From contig NC_135497.1 in assembly GCF_052857255.1 (NCBI RefSeq), positions 114,166,456 through 114,230,455 of the forward strand: 64,000 nucleotides of DNA, read 5' to 3'. Position 1 is the first letter of the stretch. Each line of letters begins with the position of its first letter. Below the pieces are notes generated by a model. The model was not told where the DNA came from. It saw only the letters and a list, made by a program, of their open reading frames with translations, and made no database searches. This stretch comes from Amblyomma americanum. Its lineage: Eukaryota; Arthropoda; Arachnida; Ixodida; Ixodidae. Made by a program: the position numbers and the translations under genes. Below are positions 32,323-43,260 of this stretch, piece by piece.

Positions 32323-35300
32323 TGTTGAGAGCACAGAGACTGAAAACGTTAAAACCTGTTCGTTCGTGCGCGGCCGTCGTATAAGGGGTGTCAGGATACT
32401 TGTAAACATGAAGTCCCGGGGCTCAGTTGCACGCCTAAAATCAGCGTTGTCACAACGCAATACGTCGCACACCTTTGATACAACCTGGACCGATTTGCAG
32501 CTACTCTATAGCTTCTCTGTAACAAGCATCAATGTTTCTTTCTGCGCGTTACATTGGCGTTGAGAGTGGCTTGTTGCGGAAACACATTTCACTCGCTATC
32601 GTCACTTTAAACTTGCCTCTACACTTGAATCTTTAATCTCGCTCTACTGTGCTCGACTTGCACCCATGGGGCGGACCTTTGCAGTGCCAATCATAGCCCT
32701 ATTTCTTGACCTTGGACGACTCAATCTTCCGAAGTACTTTGGTGTTACACCCGAAAATTATAGGTAAGCTCTTTTTCATTTGCTCCCATTTATTCCAGCG
32801 GAATAATGCCCAGACACAATGTTGCTGAGGCCTTGCACTTCCACCGCTCTCTTGCAGATTCGTGTCCATTGCGGGCCTGTGCGGCTGCTTTCGATTTACA
32901 AAGGGAAATTTCTTTGCACCCAGACTTTGCGGCTCCTTGTCTGTTAAGCGGGTTGCTTCGAGAACAAAAATGCAGGCGAAGAAAAAAATCATGTTTGTGT
33001 TGTCCTTTTGAAATATGAGGAAGTTTGTGCCTTTGTCAGAGGCGGGAAATTATTAATGACAAAATGAACGAAGAAACACTTCTGAAATAAACCATTGGTT
33101 TTCTTCGAAGGACTAGCAGTGCCATCCAGGTCTATTATTATTCCAGACATACATGCCTGATCGAAATAAGTCATATATTATCGAGCTTTTGTGTACAATT
33201 AAATCAACATCGATTCGGCCTCGCGTCGCTGATTGGCTCACTCCCAAGGCGCCTACTGCATGAGAGCGTTTCGTTGCCATGATCCAATGACCGCCTTCGG
33301 TTGGTGGTCGCCTCGGCTGCAGGCCGCTAGCCGCGAAAGATTTTTTCCAAAACTACGTCACCTTGAGAAAGCTTTACGCCTTTCCACCGTATCCGAGTAA
33401 CCACTTTCACGTCAATAATATTCACTCAATTTAAAGAAGGGGTAAAAATCCTGATACATTCACAATGCGCGATTCACTGCCGCAATAAAGATAAATATTG
33501 CAGCGCACAGCCTTGCTCAAAAATCTTCAGTTCACATGCGCCCTTAACGCGCCCAAAAGGTCGTGAAAGGTTAGGACGGCAGTTTTCCTGACCTGTAAGT
33601 GATTTAGAGCTTGAAAGAAGTGTCCCACTAAAGGGATCAAAAGCAAACCATATGTTGCCTGATGAGTTTTTACCAAAGGTGCAGCTATGAATGATAACGA
33701 ACGCAGAAGCGTGTGCTCGCAGCACCATATAACCTGGAAAGCACGGACCGCAGGCAGAGATGCATGTATACATGGGCGAACTGAGGTGCGGGAGGTGAGT
33801 CGGGCAAAGTATACGCGCATTGCCCACGTAGCTTCCCGACTTGAACGACACCACCCGTCACGGGGACGCGAAATAAGGAAACACGCGCGTCCAACTCGGC
33901 TAATCTGATTACCTCCACACGCGCGCCCGTTTGCTGTGGATCTTGGGCATCGGCCTAGAAGCATGTCTCCTCCGCTGTGGAAATCATCTAAGCCCGCGCT
34001 CATTGCGCGCATGACTGAGCTGGATTGCTGTCCTGATTAGTGGCGTAACTCTTCGGGCCCCTGTCGCGATCTGCTGCGTCGCCAAAGCGGATGATCGGCC
34101 ACCCGCCGGGTGTGCACGGCTTTGTGGAGCACGGGCTTCGGAACCAAAAGCCCTTCGAAGGCATATCGGCTGATTGCCTACCGAAGTTTGCCAACCAACC
34201 AGCATCTCGCTCGAGGAAACTACACTTTCTCTGGTCCCGCGCATAATTTTTTTTTTATACGCATTGGTGTGTTACTGTAGGCGTGTAAGTCAGCCGATTC
34301 GGGAGGGGATGTTTGGCAACACATAGGCAACCTAGCACGTACCTTTCCTCTTCTACCACTGGTAATGACGCAGCAAAATTGTAACTACAAGCAACTAATG
34401 GGTGCTGGCTGCCATTCATACTGCATCCTGCTCTACGACTTGATCCATTCCTTTGGGCAGAAAGACAGAAGAGCAACACGCGTTGGGCGACAGACATGCC
34501 ACGGAAAGAGCATTTCGGACGCGTAGCGTCAAAGTGGTCGCAGTTGGCGTGCCAGCAGAGCCGAACACACCTCGGTCTGTGCCTATCAACTGTCGCGCGC
34601 TATCGCAATGCTCGATCAAGGGGCCCCTTTGGCATTTTGCTTTCGAGCCTCTTCAAGATTGAGATCGACCAGCCCGTAAGCAGTCTTCTCGGGCTGTTTG
34701 GGAGAAATATGCGGCGAGATCTGGGCGGCCGATGCTATCGGGTGGCTCCCTCCCCCGGGCGCATGCGGTGGAAACATGTTGTCAGCCTGTTCTTCCGAGG
34801 GTTCCGCTTAATGCGACCTGACTGCCGCCGCCATGGGACAGCCCCCGCCACGGGGGCCCCGCCGAGCACCTGCCTGCGGGGGTAGTTTCCGCGGGGGACG
34901 CATAAAACAGGAAACCGCCCGATAGGCCGCCGCAGCGCATGGGGCCCCTGCGCGGACTTGATGGTCGCCTGTTCACTTGTCACGTATATGCGGGGCTACT
35001 TTTGACTCGGTCGCGGCGTCGTCACCTGCGCGGCCGCTCTTCGCTCGGTGCTCCTTCTGACGTCGGGCCGGCTACCGAGGAGCACCGAAAAGGGCGAGCT
35101 GCCCCGTGCTTCGACCTATTCCTTCTCGCCTTCGACAAGACGAATTCTCCACTCGGGACCTACCGCCAGGGTCGATTTGTTCCGAATGCCACGGTGGGCG
35201 CAAATACTCGCGCGGTTATCCGCGTCTGCACCGCTTCTATTAGAGCAAAAGCGAGCCTCGCGCGAGTGAGACCTTTGGTGTCTTATGCGAGGGCCGATTG

Positions 35301-37944
35301 CGCATGACGACTCGTTTTCACGCACATTTTGCGACGGAAATAGCGCTGTAAATAGGAACCCAAACTGCAGAAATTCATCCCTCAGCGGCCAGGACTCTGA
35401 AGATGAATGGACGGACCAATTCAGCAGGGCCTCAGCCCTAAGCAATGCGCGTTTCTCGGTCTGCGTGTCTGTGTTCGCCAGGCTGGCGTTCGATGTGAAC
35501 AAACCCTCGCGGCTTCTCAGCGCTTGATTCGTCCGCTTATTTAGTTCGTTTAACGCCTTGTGTTTATTCGTGCCCGGTTTCCAGCCTGCCTGTTTCCCTC
35601 CTCTCTGCCGTGGCGGTAGCGCGTTGGCTCCTCGCGGGGGCCTTTGGCATTTTTGGCGGCGTGATAATAGCGCCCCTCCCCCTCCGCCTGGCGCGATAGG
35701 TCGCTCTCGGCGCATCTCGGCGCCGAAGCCGCCGAAACATTCCTTCTCGACTGCCACGGATGTCACAAAGTGTCCCGAGGGAGGACTCTTGTGTCGCGTT
35801 TTATATAGGGTGCTCACTTGCGGCGCAGGGTTGAGCGACACGACAAAGAGCACAGAGGCAAAGCTATGATCGTCTGATCAGAACAAGCAAGGAATAAACG
35901 CCGGCGCCCTCCTCCGGCCGTTTCGCACAAGAGAGACTTCGCACCTGCGCGCCGAAAGAGCGGCAGCAGGGCCAACGCCGCGGCGCGGGAACGCGCGGGG
36001 AACGCAATAAACGGTGGCTCGGGTTCACTATGCGCCCGCGAAGAGGAGCAATCATTTCGATGACAGACCGGGAACGCTGAAAGCGGAGACGCTCGCAAAG
36101 TGAGACAACGACGACTGCACGGCAGCGGGGCGCACGGCTGCTTCTTCCCTCGAAAACGGACGCCCGCGTTGTTGCGCGGCGGCTCTCCTCCCTCGGGCTG
36201 TGCAGTGTGCCGCGCGCCCTCCGCTGCATGCGCGACTTGTCTCGACTCCGGGCGTTGCTTTTTACTTCGTCTGCCGCCGCCGCTGGCCCCAGCCATTGTC
36301 GGCAGCGCGGCGCGTCTCCTCAGTGGCTCCCCCTGCACGTGCAGTGCGGCTTGCCTGTCGTACACGACGTGTGGCGAAGCAGGGTCCAAGTGCGTTTGTC
36401 GGCACTTGAGAAGAAAGAAAAAAGTTAGTCGCGGGAAAACCAACGCGCATGTTTGGAAATACTGTGCACAAGTTGCTAGTTGCGACGTTAGAATTGCGCT
36501 GGCTTAAAGAAATAATGCGATAGGACGATGCGAAGAAAGGGGGGAAGCGCACGAAGACATGGGTGCCGCTGTCATTTCGTCTCGTCCTGTTTGTTTAAGC
36601 CAGTGCAGTTCTGGCATCTTGCAATGGAGTCAACTGGCCCATCCATGCTATCCGTTTGGAAGACGGGTCACAACAAATTGTTCTTTATTTTTCGCGGTTA
36701 TTTAGGTCACATTAAAGGATAATGTGCTGCACTGCTGTATACTGAGTGCCGAGTCTTGCACTTGGGCGCACATAGGCTTGCAAAGAAAAACGTGGCACGC
36801 AGAGGTGGTTATGGTTCAGCAAGCTGTGTTCATTGCACAGAATGCATCCTTCTTTCTTGTCTCGTTTAATAGAGGGAATACCATGCTGGGGACTTTCAGA
36901 TGCGTCTTGTGCCGCATATGTATCGAGGAACAAGATTAATTTCCTTGTGGATATTCTCCATAGCAAGCTGAGCAATGATTATGTGCTGTGCCTCTGCATA
37001 GATTGAGTGACTGGATGCCTACATCGCCTTTTTTTTTTTTTTCACCGGTCCCATCGTGGATATAAATTAGGCGAACAGAGGCCGAGAGAGGATGAAAAGT
37101 GCTGATACAAATTCATTACATTTCTGCGTTTCTTTCTTTTTTTGTGTGCGCCATAACCAGCAACAAGGCTAGCTTCATGGCCGCTATGAACTATATTTTC
37201 AGTAGGCACAGAGGCTTTCGTCCCATGTTTGGAGATTTAATTTCAGTCTCATAAATTTGTTTTATCTATCTGCAAAGGGTCAGGGTTGCTAACTTAAGTG
37301 CCACATACCACCCTGAAAATAGAAATGAAAACGAAGTTGTGAACTGATTATTGCAGGGATATGGTTTCGGGTCCGTAAATGCACAAATTTCAACACAAAG
37401 CCGCATTCCACTTGCTTAAATGTCCACTCGAAGAAATGGGACCTACCTTAGCCTTCATATCGCCGCTGGCCCAACGGTAATGTTTTGAACCGCTGTTTGC
37501 TTCATTAGCATGAATGCTTGATTGCTGTCCTACATGAAGAGTTTCAAATTTTGCCGCTGGTCAGCTTATAAAATCCGTTGCTAGTCTTTACGCGCTTTCA
37601 CGATCTGATCACAGGACAGTACGCAACTACTTTTCTTGAATTGGTGCAGATACATTTCGTTTGCCAAAGTAATGGTGTTCCGGGTGACTAAATTCTGGCT
37701 ATCAAAATTGAAGTAGTTAAACATAAAAAAAGTCTTCCACGAAGAAACCACGACAGAGTCGGCAAGAATCAGTCCGCAAAAAAAAAAAAAAAAGGCGTGG
37801 CTAGATCCTACTCAAAAATATCGTTCAGCGCGCGCCGTAAATTAAAAACAATCACGCTATTTCTCCCTCGGTACCAGTCAAATTATTTTTCTTTGAGTTT
37901 GCGTTTCCACTGCTAAGTTCTTGTTTTGATCTCCTCTTGTGACA
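32323..37944. other. long stretch without a recognised gene, GC-rich between 33960 and 36400
   Basis: 32323-33950 is ordinary AT-leaning sequence. 33960-36400 is GC- and CpG-rich with overlapping ORFs on both strands. The largest is a 245-codon minus frame at 35116-35853, whose composition follows GC content and which shows no domain. 36700-37940 is AT-rich. The stretch may contain exons or a regulatory island that I cannot recognise. Confidence 0.45.
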
Positions 37945-38520
37945 GATACACCCTTCCCAATATTTAATAACAACACATGTTGCTCGCTGAATGCAACGTG
38001 TAAAATGCCTGTCTCGGCTACACTGCTTGCTTATTCGTGCTGTAATTTAACGCATGACGTGGCATTTAATGGTCCCTTTTCTCTAATAACATGTTACTTT
38101 CCTGTTTCAGTTAGAAATAATTGAAAGTCCGCATCGTCTGCTGCAACAGAAAGGCAAACAATCGGCATATACAGCAATGAGTCTTGCGTCGCATCTAGCC
38201 TAAAGGAGGTTCATCGCCACTTTAGAGTGGAAGCGAGATGGATCAGAACCACAGCTGTGCACGCTGTTTGATTTGGCTTTTCGTCGCTGCAGAGGATGGA
38301 TATCTTTAATTTATTCTGACTGATTCAAGCAAGCCCTGCATCCTAAGACGTCATTACAGAATAGGGACAATTAACTGCGACATTATGAGTCGTATTGCTG
38401 CATGAACAAGCAAGCTGCGTAGCCAATAGAAGCATTTTACTTGTAGCATTTAGAGATGCAACACGTGTTATTATTAAAAAAAATCGGAGGGGTGTTTTTG
38501 CGAAGGGCACAATCACTCGT
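37945..38520. repeat. diverged inverted repeat pair, arms about 150 bases
   Basis: 37945-38098 on plus and 38500-38350 on minus align at roughly 70-75 per cent. Translated in matching frames, both give SLNAT.KM...AT.LA.SC. and a THDVA/THNVA block. The outer and inner flanks do not match. Either an old foldback transposon or two inverted copies of one repeat. Confidence 0.6.
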
Positions 38521-39507
38521 GTCTGGTTTGCTATCATTTAAGCATACTATTAAGATCAGAGTGGCGTAAGTTACAGAGGAGACAGAGGCATAAACCAATT
38601 AATGCAGATAAACGTTTTTTGGATGCAGGCTATAAAAGCCTTTCGAAGGCAGGAGAAAAATGAAAACCCCGAAAAAGCTACAGACATTTGGAGTATACGG
38701 GGGCCTTGATGGTCCGAGGTATCGAACTCAGGCGCGACGTGCGCGCCACTAGCGGCGGCGCACGCGTCCCCATCAGCAACGCAGGGGCCGTCTGACAGCT
38801 ATGGCGGCGCTGTGCGCGTCATCACCAAGTGGCGCTCTAAGCCTTCTTCTTGACCATCCATCGCTCCCAAAACAGCTGGCACCATTACTCTATTATGGGG
38901 TGCAACCGCACTTTTGAGAAATTCGCCAGAAAGCGAGTTTTACGGGTTATTAAAGCAACAGTATACGGGAAGACACGCGCGAGCGTTGGATTCAACTAGT
39001 TCGCAGACAGAAGGCTTTCTAAAGTTTCCAAAAAGAAAGCTTACTGGACAACCTTTTGAGCACTACAGTCGGGGATACGAGAGTGCAGACGGTTAGCGTT
39101 GTCGACGGACTGCTCCCTGCCCACAGGTATCGCTTAGGGCAGAATAAACACTTTTCGAAACTCCAATAGGCAACTAACGTGCATAGTGAAAAACGGCCCA
39201 TCCCATAGAACAGAGGTAGGTAGCGTACAGCTCGATCCCGAGCCCTGCTGCAAGCATTGTACCCTGAATGCGCCTGGCGAGCAGCCGCTTGGCACAGCTG
39301 CCCTTCTTCCCGTTTTCGTGACAGCAACGCGTGGCTGAGTCCCTTTACTGCGACTACAAGACACGGCAGGAAAGTGCATGCAAGACACGAAGCATACCGG
39401 CTCCAGAAGGCTTAAGCGCTGCAGCCGTGATTTCCGCTTTTAAAACAGGCGGGGCAGCCATGGTGAAGTGATTTTCGCTGCACGCGGTCAAAACTGCACA
39501 GTGTATA
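38521..39507. other. no gene recognised
   Basis: 38690-38830 is GC-rich with a weak tRNA-like B box on minus (GAGTTCGATACC). Otherwise featureless to my reading. Confidence 0.4.
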
Positions 39508-39690
39508 GTTGAAAAAATACAGCGCGGAAGGGTAGAAAACACAGGACAAGCGCTGACTCTCAACTAAAGTTTAATCCCAGCAAACAGGCAAATATAAGCG
39601 AACAGGCAACAACCAAACATTAAACTTAGTCTTCTGCGCCGTCTTCCGCGCTGTAATTTTTTCAAATATGTATCACCAACTCGCCCGCCT
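39508..39690. mobile_element. probable Penelope-like terminal fragment
   Basis: Inverted arms TTGAAAAAATACAGCGCGGA (39510-39529) and the complement of TTGAAAAAATTACAGCGCGG (near 39645-39665) surround ACAGGACAAGCGCTGACTC and CAACTAAAGTTTAAT. This parallels ACAGGACAACGGCTGGACTA and CAACTGAATTCTTTATT in the Penelope-like element at 41287. No coding region remains. Confidence 0.5.
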
Positions 39691-40080
39691 TGCTATCGTA
39701 TTGGACAGTGTATAGGTTGAGTGCGCCTTCATTTCAAGCACCGAAACCGGGAGAATAATGGGGCAACTTAGAGAACCGGTTCCTCTTCATTGGATATACG
39801 ACGGTTTTCTCATTTTCTCATGAGATGGACGTCGAATAAACTGTTCTGTGCACCATCATACATTTTCTTGCAGCGGAGTGAAAGCTATAGCCAAATGCGA
39901 TGCAACACGAGAGGTAAACAACCGGCTACACACTTCTCAAAGCCGTCGGTTTGTGCCAGCTTGCAGTACCTTCATATGCAGCAAGAACTTGTGAGTCGAA
40001 GCATATGGCCAGACATTCTGGACATATGCAAACAACCCGGGAACTCCGGATCAGGGCTCCAAGTCAGTTTTCACTATCTG

Positions 40081-40232
40081 GTGTTGTTTGGCGTTCACTC
40101 ACATCTCAGAGCACGCAAGCGTCTTTTGCATCTCGCCTCCATCAGAATGGGGCCGCCGTGGTCTGGATTTGATGCCAGGACATCGGGTTCGGTAGCGGAA
40201 CGCCGTAGCCACTGAGCCACCACGGCCTTTTT
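40081..40232 (-). repeat. tRNA-derived SINE, third family, truncated
   Basis: On minus it starts GGCCGTGGTGGCTCAGTGGC (A box) and has a degraded B-box region, then a GATGGAGGCGAGATGC-like block and GTGAGTGAACGCC. The head is related to the 48411 copy and the body diverges early. Confidence 0.7.
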
Positions 40233-40478
40233 TTTTTATTGCCTTCATGAGCGACAGCCACGAACCAATACAGGAATGGTGACTAGTCACAAAACACTGC
40301 CTCGCTCTGAGCTAGCACCGAAAAAAAAAGTAATTAAAGAGGGCCACCGCGGCGGGTGCGACTACTTAATACGAAACCAGTCCATATACACTTCATATAC
40401 GCATCTTATGAACAAAGAGACAATTAAGAGTCATCCCGGTGGCCCTTTTTATGTTTTTGTTGGGGCAGCCTTTCCTTT

Positions 40479-40498
40479 GGGGGGGGGGGGGGGGGGGG
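40479..40498. repeat. G homopolymer, 20 bases
   Basis: Longest uninterrupted G run in the window. Confidence 0.95.
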
Positions 40499-41378
40499 TA
40501 TTGGTAGAAGAAAGCAGTTTTTTACCACATGTTTTATGAGCTGCCATCACAAGTCCAAAAAGCTAATGCTTTTTCTTCTTCATTTTCCTATGATTCCTGC
40601 ACTGAAACGAAGAGAGGTGTTCGAAGCAGTCATGCTGTTCCCAGCAGTCGTGCGTATTTCGGCAAAAAACGGCGTCAGTCTGACATCTCTTTACTGATGC
40701 TGGCAAACAAGGTCCCGTTGCTCGTCAAGTTCACCATGCATTTAACGTATGCGTCACGTTAGCTGCAGCTCTTCGAATTGCGCATTTAATCATGACATAA
40801 TGCGGCCTTGTCGTAGTCTCCTTCGAACGATGTGACGATCGAGCTCATGCGGGATGCGAAAGAGCTCAAGTGTACAGTTTGTGTGTTGGTGTTCGGTTGC
40901 GCGTGTTTGTGTCTGCGCTTGCAATGCCTACTACTACAGTGTAGACTCAGTGTGCGCGCATTAGCATCTAAGCAGCTGGGTTCGTATTTTTCATCCTCTT
41001 TGCGAACAGTTATGCTGCTTGGAACCAGCATGCTGAATTTTGTACCTGCGAGCAGAATCTTCGTCAAGGCCCTTTTTTCTTTCTTCTTGCGCTAATATAG
41101 CACTGCACTCAGAAGGTCGCAATACAAAGCGTGGTGTTTCTTGCACACAATTCTCGCAGCCAACGCTCAAGATCGACAGTTATGTTCGGGCGCTACGTGG
41201 GAAGCTATACGGAGACGCAGATTATGACATGTTAAAGAAGAAAATACCAGCCAAAAAAAAAAAGACGAACACACCAGGAGAGAACAACACAGGACAACGG
41301 CTGGACTAACAACTGAATTCTTTATTGAGTACAGACCGCCGAGTAAGCTCAACGCATGCGCCAAGACAGGACAGACGC

Positions 41379-41912
41379 TCAAGCATACTTATTCAAATAA
41401 TCAAGTTCTTTTATCGTCAGCGCTATCGATGGTGAACTGACGCAAGCATCGCCATGTTTCGCTATTTGAAAGGCCTCAAAGATTTCGCGGGCCTTCCGTG
41501 TTTTTCCGTAGCCGAGAATGGTGACTTCAGAGAAACGTGGGGAACACTTGCCAGGACATCTACTACAATGCCAAGCAAGACTGCCATCTTCACCAGCGCC
41601 AACTTTTGTTTTGTGCTGGCGCATCCTCTCGTTCACACAGTCACCCGTCTGACCTATGTAAAATTTTCCACAGGTCAGCGGAATCTTATAAATCATTTCA
41701 GTCCGGCACTTTGCGTACATGGTTCTATATTTGGTCGTGCAACGCTTCTTGTTTCCGCCAGGCATAATTCGTGCACAAAGTCCTGAAAGCTTAACGGGGG
41801 CCGAAAAAATCAAATTTACCCCTTGACGCTCGGCGACTTTCTTAACATTGTGCGCCACTTTGTGCAAATAAGGCATGACTTGAATTTTTTTTCCTTTTGT
41901 CAGTGGCATCAT
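41379..41912 (-). pseudogene. Penelope-like linker and GIY-YIG endonuclease
   Basis: Nicks target DNA to prime reverse transcription. This 177-codon frame begins in the linker after a frameshift near 41890. It holds RCTTKYRTMYAKC (57-69), KIPLTCGKFYIGQTGDCVNE (76-95) with the GIY-YIG-type core, MRQH (97-100), SLAWHC (111-116) and REIFEAFQIA (142-151) with the Glu expected for metal binding. The C-terminal end DYLNKYA is followed by the stop and the AT-rich 3' end of the element. The domain itself looks intact, but separation from the RT by two frameshifts makes the copy non-autonomous. Confidence 0.88.
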
Positions 41913-42112
41913 TATTTCCCTTCTTGACCTCGCCGTTCATCTCCTGAGATATGGATTCAGCGACCGCTCTCAACATTTCTGCAGGGAAACCTGCATCAGA
42001 CAGGCGTTTGACTTGCGTAGCGACACTGGTTGACACGGTGTGACAGCAACTTTTTTTCACAGAGTTCTCGAAACAAGCCTTAGCAATACCTCTCTTGACT
42101 AGTTTCGAATGG

Positions 42113-42982
42113 TTAGTCAAAGGGTAAGAGCCCTTTTTTTGTCCTAGGTGAATACATCCAGCACACATGGCCTTCTCCAGAAAAGGTTAGTAGCAAGTCT
42201 AAAAAACGGATGGAGTTGTTAGTGGCTAATTCGTGAGTAAACTTCAGAAGGGATGAGCAGCGCCTAAAGGCACCCAAAACATGTTCAACTATCATCTGAT
42301 AGGAGTCATTAGGTCCGGCGTTTAAAAGCACTAAAATATCATCAACGTATCTGACAATTCGCAGAACACGCCCGTCATCCAAAACACTTCGAAGCGAGCG
42401 GTCAAACTTTGCTAAGAAAATATTGCAGAGCACTGGCGCTACACAAGCACCTATGCAGATCCCTTTCTTCTGAATATAAAACTTGTTGTTAAACTCGACA
42501 AGAATGGAAGAGAGGTACATAGCAAGGAGCTCCAAAAAACTTTCACTCTGGATTCCACATCTTGCTTGAAAGGCCAGTTCACCACACTCTTCAATCAGTT
42601 CTCTCACCGCATGAAACAGTTCGTCATGAGGGATAGAATAGTAAACGTCCTCGATGTCCACAGAGGAGGCCATGTTTGCTCCTAGTAGGCCTTGCTGTAG
42701 CTCCTGTACAAGAGCTGCAGAGTTCCTAATCCCGAAAAGGTCTTTTGGCGTAAGGCTGTTCAGATGTCGTTGAAGATATTGTCCAACCACCTTTTGCCAC
42801 GAGCCCACTTCTGTAACGATGGCCCTCAAGGGTACGGATGGCTTATGTGTCTTCGCTGAGAAAAAAACTTGCAGCGAATTCTTGCCAGATGTCCTGGCAA
42901 GTGTTCCCCACGTTTCTCTGAATTCACCATTCTGGGCTATGGAAAAACACGGAAGGCCCGCGAAATCTTTGAGGCCTTTCAA
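42113..42982 (-). pseudogene. Penelope-like reverse transcriptase, N-terminally truncated
   Basis: Polymerises cDNA at the target site. Residues 1-33 of this frame are antisense to the endonuclease in the inverted arm and are not RT. True RT sequence begins near residue 35: SAKTHKPSVPLRAIV (42-56), SVDIEDVYYSIPH with catalytic Asp (107-119), GICIGACVAPVLCNIFLA (174-191) and RYVDDILVLL with the two catalytic Asp (211-220). The core fingers and palm are therefore intact, while the N-terminal region before the KTHK block is lost. The frame breaks near 42130, and RT-to-linker sequence continues in the next frame (to about 41842), then shifts again. Confidence 0.9.
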
Positions 42983-43069
42983 ATAGCGAAACGTGGCGAT
43001 GCTTGCGTCAGATCACCATCGATAGCGCTGATGATAAAAAAACTTGATTATTTGAATAAGTATGCTTGA
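42869..43069 (+). pseudogene. inverted copy of the endonuclease C-terminal part
   Basis: Reads CPGKCSPRFSEFTILGYGKT, REIFEAFQIAKRGDACV and DYLNKYA, nearly the same as residues 119-177 of the endonuclease at 41379-41912, but on the opposite strand. It is the coding part of the right inverted arm. The GIY-YIG core is absent. Confidence 0.88.
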
Positions 43070-43260
43070 GCGTCTGTCCTGCCTTTGCGCATGCGTTGAG
43101 ATTACTCGGCGGTCTGTACTCAATAAAGAATTCATTTGTTAGTCCAGCCGTTGTCCTGTGTTGTTCTCTCCTGGTGTGTTCGTCTTTTTTTGGCTGGTAT
43201 TTTCTTCTTTAACATGCCATACCAACAGGTCTACCATTCTGCCCTGCTGCAGATTATGAC

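Larger units (their letters stand above)
41229..43248 (-). mobile_element. Penelope-like retroelement with inverted terminal arms and 12-bp target duplication
   Basis: A single insertion bounded by GCAGATTATGAC on both sides (41217-41228 and 43249-43260). On the minus strand it encodes a 5'-truncated RT followed by a GIY-YIG endonuclease, the order that defines Penelope-like elements. The left arm (41229-41563) is repeated in inverted orientation at the right end (about 42890-43217), so the endonuclease 3' end occurs twice, facing both ways. The right copy extends about 31 bases further out than the left. Two frameshifts interrupt the body. Penelope-like elements are known for terminal repeats in direct or inverted orientation and variable target duplications, so the arrangement fits the group. 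Confidence 0.9.

Noticed and set aside
35116..35853. 245-codon minus ORF
   Set aside because: It lies in a GC-rich block with competing frames on both strands, and the residue content follows base composition. I recognise no motif or splice signal.
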